Source: Burkholderiales bacterium (GTDB lineage: Bacteria; Pseudomonadota; Gammaproteobacteria; Burkholderiales; SG8-39). From it: a stretch of 5,527 bases of DNA. The position numbers and the translations under genes are program-made. Below are positions 1 to 5,527 of the stretch, one piece after another; positions within the stretch are counted from its first letter, which is position 1; every line of letters begins with the position of its first letter. Location of the stretch: assembly GCA_029266935.1 (NCBI GenBank), contig JAQSVY010000342.1:1-5527 (forward strand), written 5' to 3'. Below the pieces are notes generated by a model. That model was not told the DNA's origin, did not search any database, and was given only the letters and a program-made list of their open reading frames with translations.

Positions 1-1412
1 CCACGCGGGAGATGCCGATCCGGCGCGCGCTGCTCTTCAAGCGGGGCGACTGGCTCTCGGTGCGCCGCATTGGCGAGACCGAGCGCCTGCTGCTCGCCAA
101 CCGCTACCTCTACAGCGCCGAGATCCGGCCGGTCGCCTACGAGAACGGTGTCGTCGACCTGGAGGTCGTCACGCGCGATACCTGGTCGCTCAAGCCTGAC
201 ATCAGCATCGGTCGCGAAGGCGGCGTGACGAGCGGCAGCCTCGGCATCGAGGAGGAAAACCTCCTCGGGACGGGCATCAGCCTCAGCGTGACCCGCGTGC
301 GCGAGGTCGACCGCAGCGGCACGCAGTTTCACATCTCGGACAAGCACGCCGTCGCCGCGTGGACCGGGGTCGACTACTCGTATTCTGACCTCGAGACGGG
401 CGAGGTCCACAGCTTCTCGTTGAGCCAGCCGTTCTACGCGCTCGACGTGCGCGCGGCGGCCGGGTTCTCCGTCGGGCACAACAAGGGCATCGCGTCGGTA
501 TACCGGGCCGGCTCGGTGGTCGGCGAGTACCAGCAGACGGCCGACAGCCTCGAGGCGTTCGGCGGCTGGTCGACCGGGCTGGTGAACGGCTGGACGAACC
601 GCTTCTCGGCGGGCTTCAGCCACCTAGTCAAAGACTACGAGCTCGACCCGACGCGCACCGCCCCCGAGGCGCTACCGGAGGACGCGACCCTGACCGGCCC
701 CTTCCTGCGCTACGAGCTCATCCAGGACGACGTGCGCAAGCTGCAGAACTTCGACCTGATCGAGCGCCCGGAATTCTTCTCCCTCGGCCTGCAGACCAGC
801 CTGCAGGTCGGCCGCGCGATGGAGGGCCTCGGCTCCACGCGCGACGCGTGGCTGTACTCCTTCAGTGTGAGCGACGGCACGCACCGGGCGCGCGACCACA
901 TCCTGCTCGCCTCGGCTTCCGTGACCGGGCGGCGCGACGAGCTCGCGCACCGCCAGCAGCTGAGCGCCGGGGCGCGCTACTACCGGCGGCAGGCGCGCGA
1001 TGCGCTCTTCTTCGCCTCGCTTTCGGGTGCGGTCTCTAAAAGCCCGGACATCTCCGACGTGCTGCAGCTCGGCGGCGACAACGGCCTGCGCGGCTACCCG
1101 CTGCGCTACCAAACCGGCGACCAGCGCGTGCTGCTCACCCTCGAGCAGCGCGTCTACACCGACTGGTATCCGTTCCGGCTCTTCCGCGTCGGCGGCGCGA
1201 TCTTCTACGACGTCGGGCGGGCCTGGGGCGGCAAGTTCGGCCAGGGCGATGCGAACCCGGGCTGGCTCTCCGACATCGGCATCGGCCTGCGCATCCTGAG
1301 CACCCGCTCGGCGTTCGGCAACGTCATCCACGCCGACCTCGCCTTCCCGGTGCAGACCGGCCCGGGCATCGACTCGGTGCAGTTCGTGTTCAAGACCCGC
1401 ACCAGCTTCTGA
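1..1412 (+). CDS. Omp85-superfamily (BamA/TamA-like) outer-membrane beta-barrel protein, 5' partial
   Basis: The frame is open to the left edge (first whole codon at 3). The ATG at 12 is probably internal, because the preceding residues Thr-Arg-Glu read on into a typical POTRA segment. Counting from that ATG, residues about 1-62 look like the last POTRA repeat (LLFKRGD, then ETERLLLANRYLYSAEI, then VVTRDTWSLKP). The rest is a beta-barrel with alternating hydrophobic strands. The LGGDNGLRGY stretch at residues 353-362 matches the conserved RGY/RGF loop motif of Omp85 barrels, and the protein ends in Phe (TRTSF), the usual C-terminal signal for BAM-dependent insertion. Family knowledge: such proteins sit in the outer membrane and insert or translocate proteins or lipids. 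The substrate here is unknown. The signal peptide and earlier POTRA repeats would lie upstream of the window. It is not BamA itself, which is larger with five POTRAs and different neighbours. Family is confident, function is not. Confidence 0.88.
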   Translation, partial: TREMPIRRALLFKRGDWLSVRRIGETERLLLANRYLYSAEIRPVAYENGVVDLEVVTRDTWSLKPDISIGREGGVTSGSLGIEEENLLGTGISLSVTRVREVDRSGTQFHISDKHAVAAWTGVDYSYSDLETGEVHSFSLSQPFYALDVRAAAGFSVGHNKGIASVYRAGSVVGEYQQTADSLEAFGGWSTGLVNGWTNRFSAGFSHLVKDYELDPTRTAPEALPEDATLTGPFLRYELIQDDVRKLQNFDLIERPEFFSLGLQTSLQVGRAMEGLGSTRDAWLYSFSVSDGTHRARDHILLASASVTGRRDELAHRQQLSAGARYYRRQARDALFFASLSGAVSKSPDISDVLQLGGDNGLRGYPLRYQTGDQRVLLTLEQRVYTDWYPFRLFRVGGAIFYDVGRAWGGKFGQGDANPGWLSDIGIGLRILSTRSAFGNVIHADLAFPVQTGPGIDSVQFVFKTRTSF

Positions 1413-1439
1413 GCGGCGGTTGTCGGGGATAATTTCCCG

Positions 1440-1565
1440 GTGATCTGGCTTGCCTTCAGCGCCGCGATGGTGGTCGGCATCGCCGGCCTCTGGTGGTTCG
1501 CGTGGCTGCGCCGCAAGCGCAAGCCACCCAAGCCGACGCAGCCGTACCGCGAGTGGAAGGACTAG
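1440..1565 (+). CDS. Small single-pass membrane protein, 41 aa, unknown function
   Basis: A GTG-started ORF fills the gap between the barrel-protein gene and mutS. Residues about 2-23 form one strongly hydrophobic, Trp-rich segment ([21 protein letters not shown]), followed at once by a basic stretch, LRRKRK, and a short Pro-rich polar tail ending EWKD. By the positive-inside rule the tail would face the cytoplasm. Its TAG stop shares the G at 1565 with the mutS GTG start (TAGTG), which argues for a real translated gene coupled to mutS. A GGGGA at 1425-1429 lies 10 nt before the start and could serve as a weak ribosome-binding site. An in-frame ATG at 1467 would cut into the membrane segment, so GTG is preferred. 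I recognise no family. The alternative is a chance ORF in GC-rich leader sequence. Confidence 0.5.
   Translation: MIWLAFSAAMVVGIAGLWWFAWLRRKRKPPKPTQPYREWKD
1555..1561 (+). promoter_or_regulatory. Possible Shine-Dalgarno for the mutS GTG start
   Basis: GGAAGGA lies three bases before the GTG at 1565. The spacing is shorter than ideal, but no comparable purine tract precedes the next in-frame candidate, the ATG pair at 1595/1598. Starting at 1595 would also remove the conserved HTP residues just before MMQQYL. The site therefore favours the GTG start, helped by termination of the upstream small ORF at the same base. Confidence 0.4.
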
Positions 1566-3925
1566 TGAACGCACCGCTCCACGGCCATACGCCCATGATG
1601 CAGCAGTACCTGCGCATCAAGGGCGAGCATCCGGACATCCTGCTCTTCTACCGGATGGGCGACTTCTACGAGCTCTTCTACGACGACGCCGAGCGCGCCT
1701 CGCGCCTGCTCGACATCACCCTCACCTCGCGGGATGAAAAGTCAGAAAACATACTCTTATCGATGAGCCGCGATAAGAACAGCGTTGGCCTTGCCTGGCT
1801 CTCTCTGGCCAGTGGCTCGCTGCGCGTGGCGGAAATCGCGCCCCAGGCCCTCGCCAACGAGCTCACCCGCATCGCTCCGGCGGAAGTGCTGATCGCGGAC
1901 AACGTCCATTTGGACGGCCGCTTCGTCACTCGCCTTCCGGCCTGGCAGTTCGACGTCGACAGCGGCCGGAAAAAGCTGCTGAAGCAGCTCGGCGCCGCGT
2001 CGCTCGCCGGCTTCGGCTGCGAGGACCTGACGCTCGCGATCGGCGCATGCGGGGCGCTGCTCGAGTACGCCGGCAGGACGCAGGGTCAGGCGCTAGCGCA
2101 CGTCACCGCGATCACCGCCGAGCGCGCGGGCGAATACCTGCGCCTGGACGCGGCGACACGCCGCAACCTCGAGCTCACCGAAACGCTGCGAGGCGAGCCC
2201 GCGCCGACGCTTTTCTCGCTTCTCGACGAGTGCGCGACCGGCATGGGCAGCCGCCTGCTGCGCCACTGGCTGCACCACCCACTGCGGGACAGGAAGATGC
2301 TGCAGCACAGGCACGAAGCAGTGGGTGTTCTTCAAGAAAAGCATCAATCCATCGGAAAGGCCTTGCGGGGCTTTTCCGACGTCGAGCGCATCACGGCGCG
2401 GGTGGCGCTGAAGGGCGCACGGCCGCGCGAGCTCGCCGGCCTGCGCGAGAGCCTCGGCCTGCTGGCGGGGCTCTGCGAGCTCGTGCCCGCCTCCACGACG
2501 CTGCTCGCGGGCCTGCGCCAGGATCTCGCTGTGCCCGCGGAATGCCTCGAGCGGCTGCAGAAGTCGCTGGCCGCCGAGCCGGCGGCGCGCGTCATCGACG
2601 GCGGCGTCATCGCCGACGGCCACAGCCCCGACCTCGACGAGCTCCGTGCGCTGCAATCCAACGCGGGCGGATTTCTTATCGACCTCGAAAAACAGGAACG
2701 GGAACGGACAGGAATCCCCAACCTGCGCGTCGCGTACAACCAGGTGCACGGGTACTACGTCGAGGTCACGAACGCGCAGCTCGAGAGGATGGGCGGTTCG
2801 CTGCCAGCGGACTACCGGCGTCGCCAGACGCTGAAAACCGCCGAGCGCTACATCACCCCGGAGCTGAAAGCCTTCGAGGACAAGGCGCTCTCGGCGCGCG
2901 ACCGCTGCCTCGCCCTCGAGAAATCGCTCTATAACGCGTTGCTCGAGACGCTGCAGAAGCACCTGCCCGAGCTGCAGCGCATCGCCCGCGCGCTCGGACA
3001 GCTCGATGTGCTTTGTGCATTTTCACGGAAAGCTTCCCTTGGCAATTATTCCCGGCCCGTCTTTGTCGAGGACAACGTGGTCGAGATAGAAGGCGGCCGC
3101 CATCCCGTGGTCGAGACGCAGATCGAGGGCTTCATCGCCAACGACTGCCGGCTCTCGCCGACGCGCCGGCTGCTGCTCATCACCGGCCCCAACATGGGCG
3201 GCAAGGGCCCCAACATGGGCGGCAAGTCGACCTACATGCGGCAGGTCGCGCTGATCGTGCTGATGGCGCACGTTGGCGCCTTCGTGCCGGCGCGGGCCGC
3301 GCGCATCGGACCGGTCGACCAGATCTTCACGCGCATCGGCGCCGCCGATGACCTCGCCGGCGGGCGCTCGACCTTCATGGTGGAGATGACCGAGAGCGCG
3401 GCGATCCTGCACAACGCCACCGAGAAGAGCCTGGTGCTGATGGACGAGGTCGGGCGCGGCACCTCGACGTTCGACGGACTTGCCCTCGCCTGGGCCATCG
3501 CCAGGCATCTGGTGCAGACCAATCGATCCCTCAGCCTCTTCGCCACGCATTACTTCGAGATGACCCGCCTCGCCCTCGAGTACAAGGAGGTGGCGAACGT
3601 CCACCTCGACGCGGTCGAGCACAAGGACACGGTGGTGTTCCTGCACGCGGTGGAAGAAGGCCCGGCGAGCCAGAGCTACGGCCTGCAGGTCGCCGCGCTC
3701 GCCGGGGTGCCCAAGATGGTCGTGCGCCAGGCGAAGAAGTACCTGCAGCTCCTCGAGGATGCGGCGGTCGCTCGCGGCAATCAGTCCGACTTGTTCATGA
3801 AGGGCCAGCAGAAGGAGATCGAGCCGGCCGTCGATCCCCTGCGCGAGGAGCTGGCGAAGCACAATCCCGACGAGCTCTCGCCGCGCGAGGCGCTCGAGCT
3901 GCTCTACCGGCTGAAGAAGCTGTGA
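1565..3925 (+). CDS. mutS: DNA mismatch repair protein MutS with internal deletion and Walker A duplication
   Basis: MutS binds mismatches and small loops as a dimer and, powered by ATP, recruits MutL to start repair in the cytoplasm. From the GTG at 1565 the product is 786 aa, against 853 in E. coli. The N-terminus HTPMMQQYL with GDFYEL (Phe34 and Glu36, the mismatch-wedge Phe-X-Glu) begins domain I, but after Arg56 the sequence jumps to DEKSENILL, which belongs in the connector, so about 65-70 residues are absent. Connector, lever (DAATRRNLE from 195), clamp (HGYY near 395) and ATPase domains follow in normal order. The Walker A motif carries a doubled GPNMGGK (541-547 and 548-554). Walker B Asp627-Glu628, [14 protein letters not shown] (His662), a QSDLF beta-clamp-type motif (740-744) and the C-terminal oligomerisation helix ([15 protein letters not shown]) are present. 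The identity is certain. Whether the protein works is doubtful. No stop or frameshift is seen, so I annotate a CDS, not a pseudogene. Confidence 0.95.
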   Translation: MNAPLHGHTPMMQQYLRIKGEHPDILLFYRMGDFYELFYDDAERASRLLDITLTSRDEKSENILLSMSRDKNSVGLAWLSLASGSLRVAEIAPQALANELTRIAPAEVLIADNVHLDGRFVTRLPAWQFDVDSGRKKLLKQLGAASLAGFGCEDLTLAIGACGALLEYAGRTQGQALAHVTAITAERAGEYLRLDAATRRNLELTETLRGEPAPTLFSLLDECATGMGSRLLRHWLHHPLRDRKMLQHRHEAVGVLQEKHQSIGKALRGFSDVERITARVALKGARPRELAGLRESLGLLAGLCELVPASTTLLAGLRQDLAVPAECLERLQKSLAAEPAARVIDGGVIADGHSPDLDELRALQSNAGGFLIDLEKQERERTGIPNLRVAYNQVHGYYVEVTNAQLERMGGSLPADYRRRQTLKTAERYITPELKAFEDKALSARDRCLALEKSLYNALLETLQKHLPELQRIARALGQLDVLCAFSRKASLGNYSRPVFVEDNVVEIEGGRHPVVETQIEGFIANDCRLSPTRRLLLITGPNMGGKGPNMGGKSTYMRQVALIVLMAHVGAFVPARAARIGPVDQIFTRIGAADDLAGGRSTFMVEMTESAAILHNATEKSLVLMDEVGRGTSTFDGLALAWAIARHLVQTNRSLSLFATHYFEMTRLALEYKEVANVHLDAVEHKDTVVFLHAVEEGPASQSYGLQVAALAGVPKMVVRQAKKYLQLLEDAAVARGNQSDLFMKGQQKEIEPAVDPLREELAKHNPDELSPREALELLYRLKKL
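1730..1735 (+). other. In-frame deletion junction within mutS domain I
   Basis: Codon 56 (Arg, matching Arg58 of E. coli MutS by eye) is followed directly by DEKSEN, which aligns near E. coli residues 126-131. The conserved stretch normally between them, including the G[IV]P[YF]HAVE and ICEQ.GDP segments of domain I, is missing, about 200 bp in all. The exact break cannot be placed without an intact relative. The alignment is from memory of E. coli MutS. Confidence 0.8.
3185..3226 (+). repeat. Perfect 21-bp tandem duplication in the mutS P-loop
   Basis: Copy 1 is 3185-3205 and copy 2 is 3206-3226. They are identical at all 21 positions, and the repeat does not extend on either side (C versus G before, G versus T after). 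Each copy encodes GPNMGGK. Only the second copy is followed by Ser-Thr, as a working Walker A motif requires. In the first copy the Lys is followed by Gly. The unit length is a multiple of three, so the downstream frame is kept. Confidence 0.98.
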
Positions 3926-4734
3926 TCGACATCGGCGCCAACCTCACGCATGCCTCGTTCCGCGACGACGTCGCGGAAGTGGTGGCGCGGGCGCGCCAGG
4001 CCGGCGTGGAAAGCATCATCATTACCGGCACCACGGTCGGCGACAGCCTCCATGCCTCGATGCTCGCGGACGAGCACGGGCTGTACGCCACTGCCGGCGT
4101 GCATCCGCACCACGCACGGGAGTGCGATGCGCACACCATCGACAGACTGAAAGAGGCCGCAAGGCATGCCCGCGTGGTCGCCATCGGCGAATGCGGCCTG
4201 GACTTCAACCGCAACTACTCGCCGCACCCGGACCAGGAAAAATGGTTCGTGGCGCAGCTCGAGCTCGGCATGGCACTCGGCAAGCCGCTCTTCCTGCACT
4301 CGCGGGATGCGCATCCGAGGTTCTCGGAAATCCTTCGTACTTTCCGGCCGGAAAAAGCGGTCGCGCATTGCTTCACCGGCGAGAAGGACGAGCTGCACGC
4401 CTACCTCGAGCTCGGCCTCTACATCGGCATCACCGGCTGGATCTGCGACGAGCGGCGCGGCACGCACCTGCTTAAGCTGGTGCGCGACATCCCGCGCGAG
4501 CGGCTGCTGCTCGAGACCGACTCGCCCTACCTCGTGCCGCGGGACCTGAAGCCGCAGCCCAAGGCGCGACGCAACGAGCCGGCGTTCCTGCCGCACATCC
4601 TGCGCGCGGTGGCGCGCGCGCTCGGCCGCCCCGAGGAAGAGATCGCCGCCGAAACGACCCGCAACGCCAAGCGCTTCTTCGACCTCGATGAACCTCGCGC
4701 ATCTGCTTCTGCGCAGCGCCCGCTGGCTGCCTAA
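3922..4734 (+). CDS. tatD: TatD, metal-dependent DNase (3'-5' exonuclease)
   Basis: The product is 270 aa, against about 260 in E. coli. The N-terminus [13 protein letters not shown] replaces the HxH of other TatD-like hydrolases with the DIG.NLT wording typical of TatD proper. GVHPHH (59-64), [10 protein letters not shown] (89-98, Glu90), HSRDAH (126-131, His126), HCFTG (149-153, His149) and ETDSPYL (198-204, Asp200) supply the expected metal-binding and catalytic residues of the amidohydrolase TIM barrel. GWICDERRG (172-180) and RRNEP (216-220) are TatD hallmarks. Family knowledge: E. coli TatD is a soluble Mg-dependent 3'-5' exonuclease linked to repair of oxidative DNA damage, and despite its name it is not needed for Tat export. 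The GTG start overlaps the mutS stop as GTGA, a reinitiation arrangement with only a weak upstream purine run (GAAGAAG). The tail after FFDLDEP, about 15 residues, is non-conserved and overlaps the next gene. Confidence 0.93.
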   Translation: MIDIGANLTHASFRDDVAEVVARARQAGVESIIITGTTVGDSLHASMLADEHGLYATAGVHPHHARECDAHTIDRLKEAARHARVVAIGECGLDFNRNYSPHPDQEKWFVAQLELGMALGKPLFLHSRDAHPRFSEILRTFRPEKAVAHCFTGEKDELHAYLELGLYIGITGWICDERRGTHLLKLVRDIPRERLLLETDSPYLVPRDLKPQPKARRNEPAFLPHILRAVARALGRPEEEIAAETTRNAKRFFDLDEPRASASAQRPLAA

Positions 4735-5527
4735 CCAGCCGGCGATCGCGCTGGGGGCGCGGACCATCCTCACGTACGGGGAGCTCGCCGACCGCGTTGC
4801 CCGCCTTGCCTCTGGCCTGAAGCAAAAACTCTCGTTGAAGAGCGGCGATCGCGTGGCGCTCGCGATGAAGAACTGCCCCGAGTACCACCAGATCCTCTTC
4901 GCCTGCTGGCATGCCGGCCTCACTGCGGTGCCGATTAACGCCAAGCTGCACGCGAAGGAGTTCGCCTACATCCTGGAGAACTCCGGCGCCAAGGCGTGCT
5001 TCGTGACGCCGGAGACTTCTTCCTCCATTCCGGGAGGGCTTGCCGCCAAGGAAATCGATCGCCTGATGCTGGACCCTGCAGCGCCGGCGGACGTCGACCC
5101 GGACGATCCCGCGTGGCTCTTCTACACGAGCGGCACCACCGGCGTACCCAAAGGGGCGGTGCTCACGCACCGCAACCTGATGTTCCAGACGCACGCGTAC
5201 TTCGCCGACATCGACGCGCTCCGCCCCGGCGACACCATCCTGCACCCCGCGCCGCTCTCGCACGGCTCGGGCTGCTACGCCCTGCCGCACTTCGCCGCCG
5301 GCGCGGCGAACGTGATCCCGGAGAGCGGCGGCTTCGACCCCGAAGAGATCTTCGATCTTCTCGACCACTGGCCGAACGGTTCCTTGTTCGCCGCGCCGAC
5401 CATGGTGGTGCGCCTGCTGAGCAGCCGCGCCGCGCGCCCGCCGAAAAAGCTGAAGACCATCATCTACGGCGGCGCGCCGATGTACGTTGCCGACGCCTTG
5501 CGCGCGATCGATCTCTTCGGCCCGCGC
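4688..5527 (+). CDS. AMP-forming acyl-CoA synthetase / AMP-dependent ligase, 3' partial
   Basis: The frame is open for 280 codons to the right edge. The product begins [20 protein letters not shown] and shows the ANL-superfamily N-domain: TYGELADRVARLASGL, then SGDRVALAMKNCPEY, then AGLTAVPINAKLHAKE. The phosphate-binding motif YTSGTTGVPKG lies at residues 146-156 (Lys155), followed by AVLTHRNL, a PLSHGSG segment and YGGAPM near the cut. These enzymes activate a carboxylic acid to acyl-AMP and then an acyl-CoA. The substrate (long-chain fatty, aromatic or other acid) cannot be told, because the YG.TE motif and the C-terminal domain with its catalytic Lys lie beyond the window. The ATG at 4688 overlaps tatD by 47 nt and has no clear Shine-Dalgarno, suggesting coupling. 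The next in-frame ATG (4865) would remove needed N-domain sequence, so 4688 is the better start. Confidence 0.88.
   Translation, partial: MNLAHLLLRSARWLPNQPAIALGARTILTYGELADRVARLASGLKQKLSLKSGDRVALAMKNCPEYHQILFACWHAGLTAVPINAKLHAKEFAYILENSGAKACFVTPETSSSIPGGLAAKEIDRLMLDPAAPADVDPDDPAWLFYTSGTTGVPKGAVLTHRNLMFQTHAYFADIDALRPGDTILHPAPLSHGSGCYALPHFAAGAANVIPESGGFDPEEIFDLLDHWPNGSLFAAPTMVVRLLSSRAARPPKKLKTIIYGGAPMYVADALRAIDLFGPR

Noticed and set aside
248..267. Perfect 8-bp hairpin with AAAA loop (CGAGGAGG / CCTCCTCG)
   Set aside because: It encodes Glu-Glu-Glu-Asn-Leu-Leu, a stretch I recall as common in this barrel family. GAG and CTC codons pair by themselves, so protein coding explains it.
1413..1439. 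Terminator after the barrel-protein gene
   Set aside because: The only stem (1424-1439) is short and is followed by GTGATCTGG, with no T tract.
1493..1564. Upstream GTG (1493) as an alternative mutS start giving 24 extra residues
   Set aside because: It would lie inside the small membrane ORF, and the extra residues are not found at MutS N-termini, which begin shortly before HTPMMQQYL.
672..1574. 300-codon open frame on the - strand opposite the barrel-protein gene
   Set aside because: It is a typical antisense shadow of a GC-rich gene: composition is Arg/Ala/Glu-heavy with no recognisable domain, and the + strand product has clear Omp85 features.
2093..2962. Overlapping long frames on both strands within mutS (also 2047-2934 and 3023-3862)
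   Set aside because: They follow codon bias of mutS, have low-complexity Arg/Ala composition and no start context.
3904..4944. 346-codon open frame on the - strand opposite tatD and the synthetase start
   Set aside because: It runs across two genes with strong family motifs on the + strand and shows no motif of its own.
5022..5037. CCTCC / GGAGG stem in the synthetase gene
   Set aside because: Only five pairs inside a coding region, with no T tract; expected by chance.

Overview
The window is about 5.5 kb of GC-rich (roughly two-thirds GC by eye), gene-dense bacterial DNA with every recognisable gene on the + strand. A Gram-negative outer-membrane barrel protein, a MutS whose wording resembles beta/gammaproteobacterial MutS, a true TatD (not a generic TatD-like hydrolase) and GTG starts with overlapping gene ends point to a Pseudomonadota chromosome. 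Betaproteobacteria is my best guess, made from memory of protein wording and not from a search.

Layout: (1) positions 1-1412, the 3' part of an Omp85-superfamily outer-membrane protein gene, cut by the left window edge; (2) 1440-1565, a 41-codon ORF for a single-pass membrane peptide that shares one base with the next gene; (3) 1565-3925, mutS; (4) 3922-4734, tatD, overlapping the mutS stop by 4 nt (GTGA); (5) 4688-5527, the 5' part of an AMP-forming acyl-CoA synthetase gene, overlapping tatD by 47 nt and cut by the right window edge. No stretch longer than about 30 bases lacks a gene. I see no RNA genes, mobile elements, CRISPR arrays or convincing terminators.

Genes 2 to 5 are so tightly overlapped that they probably form one transcript with translational coupling. 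MutS (mismatch recognition) and TatD (metal-dependent DNase) are both DNA-maintenance proteins. The synthetase and the barrel protein have no obvious functional tie to them.

The main point of interest is that mutS is structurally abnormal although its reading frame is open from end to end. About 65-70 residues are missing from the mismatch-recognition domain and the start of the connector (junction near 1730-1735). In addition, a perfect 21-bp tandem duplication (3185-3226) doubles GPNMGGK in the Walker A loop of the ATPase. Both changes keep the frame. If they are real, this is probably a mismatch-repair-defective (mutator) allele, and the tandem duplication could revert by slippage. If not, they mark assembly errors. 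Everything else in MutS, including the Walker B residues, the FATHYFE motif and a beta-clamp-binding pentapeptide, looks intact.
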